In this document: positions 9,512 to 18,243 of the stretch, in pieces
Layout of the letters: every line of letters begins with the position of its first letter
Numbering within the stretch: the first letter of the stretch is position 1
NCBI GenBank assembly: GCA_910579685.1
Contig: CAJTVN010000002.1
Location: 62,001 to 126,000, forward strand
DNA length: 64,000 bases
Direction of reading: 5' to 3'
DNA from: an uncultured Lachnospiraceae bacterium
GTDB lineage: Bacteria > Bacillota > Clostridia > Lachnospirales > Lachnospiraceae
The notes under the pieces: generated by a model
The model's database searches: none
What the model was told of the DNA's origin: nothing
Seen by the model: only the letters and a program-made list of their open reading frames with translations
Translations under genes and position numbers: made by a program

Positions 9512-10643
9512 CTGTCTCCCTTTTCCCCTTATTCACACCAAACATCTTTTCAAAGCGCCCCCCAATTAGAAACAATGTATAATCCCGGGCCAGATACACG
9601 GAAATAATATGAGCCTCCACCAGTGTATAAATAAAGAGAGACGCCAGAACCACGATTCCCATATACGCCTTTTCTCTGTAAAACTCCCGAATCAACAAAA
9701 ACAGAATAAAGATATAAATCAGAGCAGGGATGATTCCATACCAGTAAAATAATCTCACCCACCCAAGATCAAAGTAATATTCGTTTTCCGGTACGCCGAG
9801 CAAAGTCCAGGTAGGTAAGGTTCCCGCATGAGATGCTGAATCATAATACAGATTGATAATTCTGTCCGACAGCAGTCTGTCAAACATTCTCAAAAAATCA
9901 TGATAGGCAAGCCTTTCACTGCAGGCTGCCGCAACAAATGCAATAACGATACACCCACCAAGCAGCGCCGCCGTCAGTCCATAGGCCAGCTTTTTTTCCT
10001 GCAGCCCGGGAAAACTCACAAGGACGGCCGCCATTAAAACCGCAAAGGCCGTCACCGCCATCCCCGTTTTCGAGCCTGTCAGCAAAAACACAAGGATATT
10101 TGCCAGAAAGAGAACCCCGAACCAGTATTTCTTCATCCTGCTCCCGTAGAGATACAAAAACAGAAGCACCAGCATGAAAAACATGCAGTGCAGGGAATTG
10201 GGGTGCCCCATTCCCAGACAATACCGGGTTTCCTCCACATCCGCGCGAAAAACCGCCGTCATCTTCACCGTCCCAAGAACCCCGAAGAGAGAAAGAAGCA
10301 CGATCAGGGCGCAGCCCGCCGATACCACCCGGAACATGTAGGAAAAAACCGTTTTCTCCCCGATATCCCTGCAGGCCGCAATCATGGTCACGATGCGGAT
10401 AATCTCGTTTCTTCCGGTCACCAGATAGGATATAAGCCCGATCATCTCAAACAAAGCGATAAGCGTCCACTCTGCCGCCGTGTATTTCGTCAGGCAAACC
10501 TTGCAGGCGAACAGAAGAAACGTAATCTGAAACAATCTTCCCTCTATAGGATTTGTAATCGCACTTTTATCTACAAGCAATATGAGCAATTCTATTGTAA
10601 GGGCAATAAAAAACAAACCACTGCCAGCCTTTTCCCTATTCAT
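9486..10643 (-). CDS. Wzy-like O-antigen/capsule polymerase
   Basis: This 385-residue protein has about ten to twelve membrane segments. A short block, GMGHPNSLHCMFF, sits near residue 145, followed by LLTGSKTGMAVT near residue 190. A large extracytoplasmic loop contains SASHAGTLPTWTLLG near residue 275. HPN...S and GSKTG-type blocks between helices are typical of Wzy polymerases, which join flipped repeat units at the outer face. The gene sits in the same operon as the Wzx at 2615-4153. Wzy proteins diverge strongly, so the call rests on topology, these short blocks and context. Confidence 0.75.
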   Translation of the reverse strand: MNREKAGSGLFFIALTIELLILLVDKSAITNPIEGRLFQITFLLFACKVCLTKYTAAEWTLIALFEMIGLISYLVTGRNEIIRIVTMIAACRDIGEKTVFSYMFRVVSAGCALIVLLSLFGVLGTVKMTAVFRADVEETRYCLGMGHPNSLHCMFFMLVLLFLYLYGSRMKKYWFGVLFLANILVFLLTGSKTGMAVTAFAVLMAAVLVSFPGLQEKKLAYGLTAALLGGCIVIAFVAAACSERLAYHDFLRMFDRLLSDRIINLYYDSASHAGTLPTWTLLGVPENEYYFDLGWVRLFYWYGIIPALIYIFILFLLIREFYREKAYMGIVVLASLFIYTLVEAHIISVYLARDYTLFLIGGRFEKMFGVNKGKRETDAERDKSE

Positions 10644-10646
10644 ATG

Positions 10647-11591
10647 CTACTTACCGCCTCCCGCAATGCGCCGCAGCTTTCTCGCCGCCTTTCTCAAAAA
10701 ACGTTTCCCTTTCATGGTTGCCTTGGTCCACAAAATTCTTCCTTTCCCTATAGGCGGCATGATCAGATGCTCATATTCCGCCCTGTGGCTTCGCAGATAT
10801 TCGGGATAACTCTCGTCCACTTCCACTCGCCGGAAAGAAGCCTCTCTCCCAAACATATCCTGCCCCAGGATCAGACGGTCCGCAGCCTCCGCAAGGAGAA
10901 CGTCATCATTGTATTCCTGGTGGGCCGCAGCGACCACCTTGGTGCCGATACGCCTTGCCACGCTTTTCTCTCCCAGGCTTCCCATATAGCCAAAATGCCA
11001 GCCGCCGTTCTCCACCCGCACGGCCTGCTCTGACACGGTGGAAGCCTCCCGCAGCTGGATGATCCCGTCAGTGGGAATGCTTCTTTTGGCAAACACCTTG
11101 GTTCCCAGCCACAGCCTCCTGTCCACTTTCTCGAATTCCCCGGTGATGGAAAGAAGGTTTCCGGAAACCTCCTCCATATTCAGATAACAGTAAAACATCC
11201 TCTGGGCAAAGTGATAAACCTTGTCGGGATCAAACTCCCGGATCACCTTTTTCAATGTATCCGGATTGGGAATCTCATCCACATCGCTCAGAATAATCAC
11301 GTCCTCGTCCGATGCATTCCGAAGCCCTCTCTCCAGCGCATTCTTCTGAAATTTATCCCGAAGATGGGTGGTGGTATCCACCGGCGAGTTGTCCACCACG
11401 ATATACTCGATCTTTGGCAGAAACTCGGCAAACATCTGTCTGTTTTTGTCAAAGCACAGCTCCTTGGGCTCCCCGGAAAAGGTCACCGTGGCCTCTTCTA
11501 TGACAAACTTATCCACTATGGGATTTAAAATATTGAGCCGCAGCTTCAAAATATCCAGTTCATTGAAAAAGGGAATGCAGTCGTATACCAT
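10647..11591 (-). CDS. Family 17 glycosyltransferase-like protein
   Basis: The 314-residue protein matches GT17, the family of animal beta-1,4-N-acetylglucosaminyltransferase III. It begins VYDCIPFFNELDILKLRLN, then shows VIEEATVTFSGEPKEL near residue 30 and DEDVIILSDVDEIPNPD near residue 95, where DVDE is the likely metal site. It also has GGWHFGYMGS near residue 200. Bacterial GT17 members occur in capsule loci and probably transfer an N-acetylhexosamine. It lies between the Wzy-like gene and the DUF5672 gene in the region A operon. Confidence 0.85.
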   Translation of the reverse strand: MVYDCIPFFNELDILKLRLNILNPIVDKFVIEEATVTFSGEPKELCFDKNRQMFAEFLPKIEYIVVDNSPVDTTTHLRDKFQKNALERGLRNASDEDVIILSDVDEIPNPDTLKKVIREFDPDKVYHFAQRMFYCYLNMEEVSGNLLSITGEFEKVDRRLWLGTKVFAKRSIPTDGIIQLREASTVSEQAVRVENGGWHFGYMGSLGEKSVARRIGTKVVAAAHQEYNDDVLLAEAADRLILGQDMFGREASFRRVEVDESYPEYLRSHRAEYEHLIMPPIGKGRILWTKATMKGKRFLRKAARKLRRIAGGGK

Positions 11592-11616
11592 TTCTTCTTC
11601 CTTCCCGCCGTGAAAA

Positions 11617-12402
11617 TTACCGGAAACGCCTCCAGAACAACAGAGGCCTGATGAGATCCTTACATTTCAGCCATCTTCTGGTCCAGGGGTTTTCAAATCT
11701 GGGATACTGTTCGTTACGCCCCCACCACTTGTGGAACACGAAGGGCGCGTCCACCTCCAGCACCTCTCTCACCGGGTGCTCATGGCCGAAATACTTCGCC
11801 ACCTCCACCGGGGCGATCTTCATCCCCGCCTCCTCCAGCCTGTGCCTATTCATACAGCAGATAAAAATATCCTCATTGTAAAAGCCGTCCTCGTCCTTCT
11901 CCCACACGAGCTTCGCCTTGCGGGGAAACTCCAAAAGCCTCTTACTCCGCAGGGACACACTGTTTCCCACCCGGCACAGATTCCCGTAGATATCATGGTA
12001 GCAGTGCTTTGTCCCGGGAGCCGGTACTGGCCAGGGGGAGCCGATGTAATCGTAATCGAGAAAACAATCCTGCCAGCTCTCCGGATGCACCACAAACCCG
12101 TCATAGTGAACCAGAAGCACATAATCCGTATCGATGTAATCCGAAAGCTCATAGACCATTTTATAGTTAAAACAGTCGATATCCGTGAGTTTGGACGTGT
12201 GCTTGTAGGTAATGCCCGCAGGAAGCCCGAAAGGCTTTCTGTGCGTGATCAGCACCACCTGGCCAAAATCGATCCCCTGCATACTGTAGGTGAGCGCCCT
12301 GACGGTCTCATATATTTTTACGCTTGTCATGGCCGCCAGCGTCACGTTGGGAAGCTGCAGCCTGCCCGCATCGTTCGTCTTCTTTTCCATCCCGATCCCC
12401 AT
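11617..12402 (-). CDS. DUF5672 family protein, putative glycosyltransferase
   Basis: This 261-residue protein fits DUF5672, a family common in glycan loci. LPNVTLAAMTSVKIYETVRAL lies near residue 17. YVLLVHYDGFVVHPESW near residue 95 is followed by DYDYIGSPWP, and the C-terminal half has EDIFICCMNRHRLEEAG. The HYDGFV block suggests a GT-A-like site, but no reaction is established. The start may be 12402 or an ATG four codons later; neither has a strong ribosome site. Confidence 0.75.
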   Translation of the reverse strand: MGIGMEKKTNDAGRLQLPNVTLAAMTSVKIYETVRALTYSMQGIDFGQVVLITHRKPFGLPAGITYKHTSKLTDIDCFNYKMVYELSDYIDTDYVLLVHYDGFVVHPESWQDCFLDYDYIGSPWPVPAPGTKHCYHDIYGNLCRVGNSVSLRSKRLLEFPRKAKLVWEKDEDGFYNEDIFICCMNRHRLEEAGMKIAPVEVAKYFGHEHPVREVLEVDAPFVFHKWWGRNEQYPRFENPWTRRWLKCKDLIRPLLFWRRFR

Positions 12403-12414
12403 TTCCGCTTCGCC

Positions 12415-13443
12415 TTACTGCCTTTTCAGCCTTCTGCCCAGGGCTCTCTGAATCTTTTTGAGGTAAAACCAGCCATAGACCAGCCTGCTTTGAATGATCC
12501 GCAGCCGAAGTCTTACGGGCCCCGGCCTCTGGTTTCTCTCCGCATACTTCGGGGAGCGCTTTTTGTATTCCTCCAGCTCCCTGCGGCATTCATCTGCCGT
12601 AAAAAGCCGGCCCTTCCTGTCCATGTAATGGAACAGGCTGTAGATATTCTGCTCCGACGCCCAGTAGCCGTCCGAGACATTGTGCCTTGCCCAGTACTTG
12701 GGGGCAATGGCAAACTTAAGCGTCTCGCTGGTATGGGCCGGAAGGCAGGCAAAGGAAGAATTGGAAAGCAGCAGATAATGGGCGTTTTTCAGCGTCACGT
12801 AATCCTTGCCAATATCGAAATGATGGGCCTCTATCCCGGGAAGCATCTTTCCCGCCGCCTCCACGTCGTCCGTGACAATCATAAACTCCATATCCGGCCG
12901 GATTTTTTTCATTTCCCTCATGCCGTGGATCCAGTACTTCTTATCGATAAAAAGCTCCGGGCTCCCGGTGTATTCCCCGCCCCGCATGTTGATGATGCAG
13001 AGATTTTCCCGGCTGTATTCATAGGAATCATACTCGGGCTTCACCTTAAGCCACCGCTTCACCTTGTCGATCTGACCGATAAAGTACGATTCGTCCTGCA
13101 TATTCCCGTAAATCAGAGTATTGTCCTTCACATGGCGCAGCCCCTCGTCCCTGCCGCTGACATAGCAGCCGTGCTCTAAATCATGGCGGGAATTGCCGAT
13201 AAACAGCCTGGTATCATCGTCCTGATAGACCTGGAACTTTTTCTTCTCCTCCCGGGTAATCCTGTGCCCAAGATCCACGTCCATGAAGTACATGCCCCGG
13301 TCGCTGTGCATGTTCACGGCAAAAATCTCCTGTCCGGCGGTGCCGAACGCATAACCGTTCTCCTCCGCCACCGCCCTTGCCGTCACATAGCAGAAAAGCT
13401 GGTTTCCAAGTCCCTGCCCCTTTAAAAACTCTGTCCCTATCAT
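12415..13443 (-). CDS. GT11-like (alpha-1,2-fucosyltransferase-like) protein
   Basis: The 342-residue protein starts with GQGLGNQLFCYVTARAVAEENG, the family 11 N-terminal block (usual form GxLGNQxFQYA). LLSNSSFACLPAHTSETLKFAI near residue 225 corresponds to the usual NSSFSWW block, with the tryptophans replaced. INMRGGEYTGS near residue 150 replaces the usual HIRRGDY, so the donor-binding block is also unusual. It is divergent from the two canonical GT11 proteins at 22201-25234 and may use a donor other than GDP-fucose. GAGGAA lies upstream of the ATG. Confidence 0.68.
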   Translation of the reverse strand: MIGTEFLKGQGLGNQLFCYVTARAVAEENGYAFGTAGQEIFAVNMHSDRGMYFMDVDLGHRITREEKKKFQVYQDDDTRLFIGNSRHDLEHGCYVSGRDEGLRHVKDNTLIYGNMQDESYFIGQIDKVKRWLKVKPEYDSYEYSRENLCIINMRGGEYTGSPELFIDKKYWIHGMREMKKIRPDMEFMIVTDDVEAAGKMLPGIEAHHFDIGKDYVTLKNAHYLLLSNSSFACLPAHTSETLKFAIAPKYWARHNVSDGYWASEQNIYSLFHYMDRKGRLFTADECRRELEEYKKRSPKYAERNQRPGPVRLRLRIIQSRLVYGWFYLKKIQRALGRRLKRQ

Positions 13444-13453
13444 ATTCTTTCCT

Positions 13454-15220
13454 CTACGCCAGCGCAGTCTCCACCAGCCTGGCGTTCTCTACCTTATATA
13501 CTATATCGCATTTTTCAATCGTATTTAATCTATGGGCGATAATAATCATGGTTTTTCGCCCGTGGAAGCTGTTCACCGCCTCCATGACCGCTGACTCCGT
13601 ATCGTTGTCAAGAGCCGAGGTGGCCTCGTCAAACACCAGAATCTCCGGGTCATTGTAAAGCGCCCTGGCGATTCCGATACGCTGCCTCTGTCCGCCGGAG
13701 AGCCGAACGCCCCGATCGCCGATGGTGGTGTCCAGCCCTTCCGGGAGCTCCTCCACAAATTCCTTCAGCTGGGCTTCCTTAAGCACCTCCCAGATTCTAG
13801 TATCATCAATCTTGTCCGCATCAATTCCAAAAGCAATGTTGTCCCTTATGGACTCGTCAATCAGATAAATGGACTGGGGGATATAGCCCACCTGGGCCAG
13901 CCAGGACTCATAGTTTTTGAAGATATCCACCCCGTCACAGGTGATCTGTCCCTCCTGGGCATGCAGAAGGCCGAGCAAAACATCCACGATGGTGGACTTC
14001 CCGGCTCCGGAAGCGCCGATAATCCCCACGGATTTTCCCTTGGGGACGATCATATGGGCGTCCTTAAAAATGGCCTTGTCCGAATCCGGATAATGGAAGC
14101 TGATATGATCCAGCTCGATTTTATCCTCCAGCTTCAGCTTTTCACTCTGGGACTGGGCTCTGCGCTTTGCCAGCATTTCGTCCGTCTTCATGCCCTCCTG
14201 GAGATTCTCGTATACAAAATCAAGGCTGGGCTGGGTGTAGGCGATCTCCGTGATATAGGTGTTGATCCGGTTCACGCTGGGCAGCACCCGGACGGTCGCA
14301 ACCGCAAAGGCTGCAATATTCGTGGCAAATGCGGTGATGTCACCGCCGCCGCTGAGATACACGGCCATAAAGGCCAGCATACTGACGATAAAGACCGTCT
14401 CGATCATAAGCCTCGGGGTATTGTTCAGAACGGCATAATTCCGTGCAACATCCGCCCCCACACGGCCCGTCTCATAATAATTTCTCACAAAGAACTCTTC
14501 CCGGTTCAGAACCTTCACATCCTTGAGACCGTAGGTCGCCTGTATCCGCCATTTGGCGATCCGGGACTGAATCGCCTGGTTCTTTGCCCCGATTTTGTTC
14601 AGCCTCGGCTTAAACACCTTCACGATAAACAGCGTCATGACCCCGAATACGGCAATGACAAACAGGGTGAGGGTCACGTTGCTAAAGAGCATGACCATGA
14701 AAATGAGCACGGAAACCACCACCTCGCTTGCCAGCTGCAGCATGGCGAGAATCAGGGAAAATGTCTGGGGAATGTCGCTGTCCGTGATCCGGAAAACCGT
14801 GGGGATATCCGCACCCAGGTATTTTTCGTAGGGCCTGTTTAAAAATTCCGCCATGACCCGGCTGATCATCTTGTTCCGGTTCTGGGTGATAAAAGCGTTC
14901 TGCTTGTAGGTCAGAAACAGGATATAGAGATTCTTCACGACATAGATTGCCATCATTCCGAAAAGCAGCGCCATGGTCAGCTGCCTCACGGTCTCAATGC
15001 GAAGCGCCTCACAGAGCCTTCGCAGGGGCTCGTATCCATTGATCGTTTCCTGCAGCGCATCCGGGGCAAGAAGAGCGTTCACCACGGGGATCATGGCTCC
15101 GACCCCCAGGGTTTCCAGAAGCCCGCCGATAAAGATCATCACTCCGAGCAGCAGCAGCGAGATCTTCTGCCTTCTGTCAAAAATATATCTTATCTTTCCA
15201 AACAGACCTGTTTTTTTCAT
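13454..15220 (-). CDS. ABC exporter with fused ATPase, PglK/MsbA-like
   Basis: The 588-residue half-transporter has a six-helix membrane domain (residues 1 to about 320) and a nucleotide-binding domain. The latter shows Walker A GASGAGKST near residue 400, the signature LSGGQRQRIGIARAL near 500, Walker B ILVFDEATSALD and the switch histidine in IIIAHRLNT. It resembles PglK-type flippases for lipid-linked oligosaccharides. The ATG at 15220 follows the upstream stop at once and has AAAGG five bases before it; the longer start at 15241 overlaps the upstream gene. A paralogue lies at 56559-58316. Confidence 0.88.
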   Translation of the reverse strand: MKKTGLFGKIRYIFDRRQKISLLLLGVMIFIGGLLETLGVGAMIPVVNALLAPDALQETINGYEPLRRLCEALRIETVRQLTMALLFGMMAIYVVKNLYILFLTYKQNAFITQNRNKMISRVMAEFLNRPYEKYLGADIPTVFRITDSDIPQTFSLILAMLQLASEVVVSVLIFMVMLFSNVTLTLFVIAVFGVMTLFIVKVFKPRLNKIGAKNQAIQSRIAKWRIQATYGLKDVKVLNREEFFVRNYYETGRVGADVARNYAVLNNTPRLMIETVFIVSMLAFMAVYLSGGGDITAFATNIAAFAVATVRVLPSVNRINTYITEIAYTQPSLDFVYENLQEGMKTDEMLAKRRAQSQSEKLKLEDKIELDHISFHYPDSDKAIFKDAHMIVPKGKSVGIIGASGAGKSTIVDVLLGLLHAQEGQITCDGVDIFKNYESWLAQVGYIPQSIYLIDESIRDNIAFGIDADKIDDTRIWEVLKEAQLKEFVEELPEGLDTTIGDRGVRLSGGQRQRIGIARALYNDPEILVFDEATSALDNDTESAVMEAVNSFHGRKTMIIIAHRLNTIEKCDIVYKVENARLVETALA

Positions 15221-15221
15221 C

Positions 15222-16520
15222 TTAACCTTTCCTCTTCTCATCCGTGAGCCTCAGTATCATGCAAACTCCCGCAAAAGCGCTTATGGAAAGCAGCCTGTGG
15301 GTGAACCAGTAATGCACGTAGGAATATCCGTTCCCCAGTGCGGTAAAAACGGCAAAGGGAAGCAGCACAAGCAGGAAATAGGGAAGCATTCCCGTAACGC
15401 TTTCCCCTGTGATCCGCTGCCTGCGCCTTACCGTGTACAGAACAAGGAACAGAACAATTCCCATCACCAGAAGCAGATAAGGCCATTTCTGATACACGTC
15501 AATGTTTTTGGCAAGGCGTTCCATAAGGGACGGGTTCTGCGCCTCCCAGGTGGAATGGTCGGACGTGTATCTCGCCGCCTGCTCCAGGGCCTCTCCGAAA
15601 TAGTTGTACCCGGTAAAAATCCATGCCAGAATCCATTTCCCGATCCAGACCCCCGCATATCCCGCGCCCCAGAGTGCGGTAAATGCAATTTCCTTTCGAA
15701 TCAGCCCCCTTGTGTCCTCACCGCCAAGCAGCAGATAGACCACCAGCGGGATCCCGAGCCCGATCACGGGAAAGGAAAGCTCGTTAAAATACACAAACAA
15801 AATGCCGCTCCAGAGGAACAGATAATAGTATCCCATCCCCTCTGACAGCTTCTCATGATAAAACAGCATTATCGCCGCCATAAGTAACGTCAGAATATAT
15901 TCTGCCGAAAAACACAGTCCCATAATCATTGTGACCGGATTGATTAAAATGACGGCCGCAAAGAAGCCGACAAGCTCCCTCTCCTTTTTCCGTCTCACAA
16001 ATCCCACAAGAACAAGGAACAGGAGCAAAAACTGTACCATCATGGAAATCATCCGGATATCCGCCAGGTCAAAGAAAAGAAGCAGGGGTTTTAAAAAGAG
16101 CAGAATCCTGTGCCAGTATCTTCCATAAAAGACCTCGTGGGTGTCTGCCTGGACTCCGTTCGCCAGCTTCACCACGGAGGCCTCGTTGTCGTCCTCCCCG
16201 TACAAAATCCTGGGGGCGTTCATGGCGTCCCGGACCGGGCTGCCGGATCCCGGGTACATGGCGTTCAAAATCAGGGAAGCGTCCGTATAAGTATCCGTCT
16301 GAGCGTTCTTGTACCCCTTGGCCCACTGATAATAGCATCCCTCCGAGGACACCTGCTCCCCGGAGGCGGCCACGTTCTGGCGGATTTTTTCCGTGGGCAG
16401 GCAGTAGGCCAATACCAGCAGCGCAAAACCGGCTGCTATGGCCAGCAGGACGCAGGCGGCCGCACGAAAGGCAAAGCCGCTCCATACCGTTATCGTCTCC
16501 TTTTTTTCTTTCATGAGCAC
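15222..16520 (-). CDS. Polytopic membrane protein of unknown function, first gene of the region A operon
   Basis: I do not recognise this family. The protein has about 432 residues. It has one N-terminal helix, a soluble segment of roughly 110 residues and then eight to nine membrane segments ending in LRLTDEKRKG. The layout resembles the GT-C-like proteins elsewhere in the window. The start is set at a GTG (16520) with GGGAGAGG seven bases upstream; an ATG six bases later is also possible. The ATG at 16568 lies upstream of the predicted transcription start and is rejected. Confidence 0.65.
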   Translation of the reverse strand: MLMKEKKETITVWSGFAFRAAACVLLAIAAGFALLVLAYCLPTEKIRQNVAASGEQVSSEGCYYQWAKGYKNAQTDTYTDASLILNAMYPGSGSPVRDAMNAPRILYGEDDNEASVVKLANGVQADTHEVFYGRYWHRILLFLKPLLLFFDLADIRMISMMVQFLLLFLVLVGFVRRKKERELVGFFAAVILINPVTMIMGLCFSAEYILTLLMAAIMLFYHEKLSEGMGYYYLFLWSGILFVYFNELSFPVIGLGIPLVVYLLLGGEDTRGLIRKEIAFTALWGAGYAGVWIGKWILAWIFTGYNYFGEALEQAARYTSDHSTWEAQNPSLMERLAKNIDVYQKWPYLLLVMGIVLFLVLYTVRRRQRITGESVTGMLPYFLLVLLPFAVFTALGNGYSYVHYWFTHRLLSISAFAGVCMILRLTDEKRKG

Positions 16521-16556
16521 AGTGGTACCTCTCCCTATTTTTACATAATTATCAAA

Positions 16557-16585
16557 ATTATAACACATGTTACATTTATAGGCAA
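16557..16585 (-). promoter_or_regulatory. Promoter of the region A operon
   Basis: On the minus strand, TTGCCT (16585-16580) is followed after 17 bases by TATAAT (16562-16557). This is close to the sigma-A consensus with ideal spacing. The start point would be near 16550, about 30 bases before the GTG of the first gene. It is divergent from the plus-strand promoter at 16600-16628, with 14 bases between the two minus-35 boxes. Confidence 0.75.
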
Positions 16586-16599
16586 ATTTTTAAATTCTA

Positions 16600-16628
16600 T
16601 TGCTAAACGTCCCGTGAAAACTTATAAT
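16600..16628 (+). promoter_or_regulatory. Promoter of the MBOAT/SGNH unit
   Basis: TTGCTA (16600-16605) and TATAAT (16623-16628) are separated by 17 bases. The start point would be near 16635, giving a leader of about 50 bases before the ATG at 16685. The minus-10 box lies in the centre of an inverted repeat (16615-16635). Confidence 0.75.
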
Positions 16629-16635
16629 GTTTTCA
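16615..16635. repeat. Inverted repeat over the minus-10 box, possible operator
   Basis: TGAAAAC (16615-16621) and GTTTTCA (16629-16635) form a perfect 7-base inverted repeat around a 7-base centre. The minus-10 TATAAT overlaps that centre and ends at its last base. A repressor bound here would block the plus promoter, but the assignment is inferred from position and symmetry only. Confidence 0.4.
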
Positions 16636-16684
16636 TGTTTTCGGGATTTTTTGATTTGAAGCCCCACACGGAAAGGATGTCTCC

Positions 16685-18148
16685 ATGCTGTTTAACTCCT
16701 ACCTTTTTATATTTCTGTTCCTCCCCCTGTCCCTTCTGGGGTATTTTGGACTGAATCATATGGGAAAGCCAAAGGCTGCGCTGGTCTTTCTGACCGGCAT
16801 GTCCTTATGGTTCTGCGGCTTTGGCAGCCTTTCTTACCTTGTCATCCTGCTGTTTAGCATTCTGGTCAACTACGGGATTGTGGCTCTTATGAACCGGACC
16901 AAAAACCGGGGGGCTCGAAAACTCTGCCTGCTTGGCGGGATTTTTGTCAATATCGGCATCCTGTTCTACTTTAAATATTATGATTTTTTTATAGAAAATT
17001 TAAACAGCGCCCTGAAAACCGGTTTCCCGCTGCTTCATCTTGCGCTTCCTCTGGGCATCAGCTTTTATACCTTCCAGCAGCTGTCCTATGTCATCGATTC
17101 CTACAAAGGAGAATGCGCTCGTTACAGTTTTCTGGAATATGCCGCTTATGCCTCCTTTTTTCCCAAGCTGATCCAGGGGCCCATCACCGGCCACAGGGAA
17201 CTGATCCTGCAGCTGCGTGACGATACCAGGAAAAAGCCGGATTTCGTGAACCTGAGCCAGGGGCTCTACGCCTTTTCCCTGGGGCTTGCCAAAAAGGTGC
17301 TGCTTGCGGACACACTCTCCAGGCCGGTTTCTCTTGGCTATGCGAATATCGGGGAGCTAAACAGCGTCAGTTCGCTTACGGTGATGATCTGCTACTCGCT
17401 CCAGATTTATTTTGATTTCAGCGGTTACTGCGACATGGCCTGCGGAATGGCCCTGATGATGAACCTGCGCCTTCCCCTCAACTTTAACTCTCCCTACAGG
17501 GCGCAGTCCGTCTCGGACTTCTGGGACAGATGGCACATGACGCTCACGAAATTTTTTACGAAGTATATTTATTTCCCTCTGGGGGGAAGCAGGTGCGGCA
17601 AGATAAAAACCTGCCGGAATGTCATGATTGTGTTTCTGCTCAGCGGCCTCTGGCACGGAGCAAACTGGACTTTTGTTCTGTGGGGCGCCATGCACGGCCT
17701 TGTCTCGGTTTTCGAAAAAATGGGAAACATCCGGTCCTGGAAGGCCCCGAAGGCCTTAAAAGTCGGTCTCACCTTCCTGTTTGTCACCTTTGCGTGGAGC
17801 CTGTTTCGGGCTGGCTCCTTTGCCGAGGCCTCCGCATTATGGCACCGGCTCCTTTTCGCAGGCCCTGGCCCTCTCTATCCGCCCATCACGGACTGCTTCC
17901 GTGATCTGGTGGAGGCAAGCTTCCTCTACCGGGCAGGACTTGGAGGCCTGATGAACCGGTTCCCCTGGATGATTCCGGCGCTGTTTATCGGGGCTGCGCT
18001 GCTTTCCTGCTTTCTCATGAAGAATACACAGGAGAAGATGGAAAAAATGGAGTTCTCCGCAGGGAAATGCATTGCCGCGGCCGTGCTTTTGGTTTGGAGC
18101 GTTCTCTCGCTCTCGGAAATCAGCGAATTTATCTATTTTAACTTCTAG
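16685..18148 (+). CDS. MBOAT family O-acyltransferase (AlgI/DltB-like)
   Basis: The 487-residue polytopic protein begins LFNSYLFIFLFLPLSLLGYF, as AlgI-like proteins do. It carries SFYTFQQLSYVID near residue 120, PKLIQGPI near 160 and the catalytic block SGLWHGANWTFVLWGAMHG near residue 320, which holds the conserved histidine. These enzymes pass acyl groups across the membrane to extracellular polymers. AAGGA lies seven bases before the ATG. It is followed after 95 bases by an SGNH-like protein, a frequent partner that completes transfer outside the cell. It is the only plus-strand glycan-modification unit in the left half of the window. Confidence 0.9.
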   Translation: MLFNSYLFIFLFLPLSLLGYFGLNHMGKPKAALVFLTGMSLWFCGFGSLSYLVILLFSILVNYGIVALMNRTKNRGARKLCLLGGIFVNIGILFYFKYYDFFIENLNSALKTGFPLLHLALPLGISFYTFQQLSYVIDSYKGECARYSFLEYAAYASFFPKLIQGPITGHRELILQLRDDTRKKPDFVNLSQGLYAFSLGLAKKVLLADTLSRPVSLGYANIGELNSVSSLTVMICYSLQIYFDFSGYCDMACGMALMMNLRLPLNFNSPYRAQSVSDFWDRWHMTLTKFFTKYIYFPLGGSRCGKIKTCRNVMIVFLLSGLWHGANWTFVLWGAMHGLVSVFEKMGNIRSWKAPKALKVGLTFLFVTFAWSLFRAGSFAEASALWHRLLFAGPGPLYPPITDCFRDLVEASFLYRAGLGGLMNRFPWMIPALFIGAALLSCFLMKNTQEKMEKMEFSAGKCIAAAVLLVWSVLSLSEISEFIYFNF

Positions 18149-18243
18149 GGAAACACTGACGAAGTCAACAACTCTGCCGCCGCAAGTGTCAGCTTTTTCC
18201 CGGATTCCACCAGACAGGACAGAGCAGAAAGGCGTGAATTATT

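Noticed and set aside
11731..13179. A 482-codon open frame on the plus strand
   Set aside because: It runs across two minus-strand genes with intact motifs and ribosome sites, so it is a shadow frame.
16557..16635. Invertible (phase-variable) promoter
   Set aside because: I looked for longer inverted repeats flanking the divergent promoters and for a site-specific recombinase gene and saw neither; the 7-base repeat is inside one promoter only.
18149..18243. Weak hairpin followed by TTTTT between the MBOAT and SGNH-like genes
   Set aside because: Only about five bases pair across a long loop, and the two genes are expected to be cotranscribed, so I do not call a terminator.
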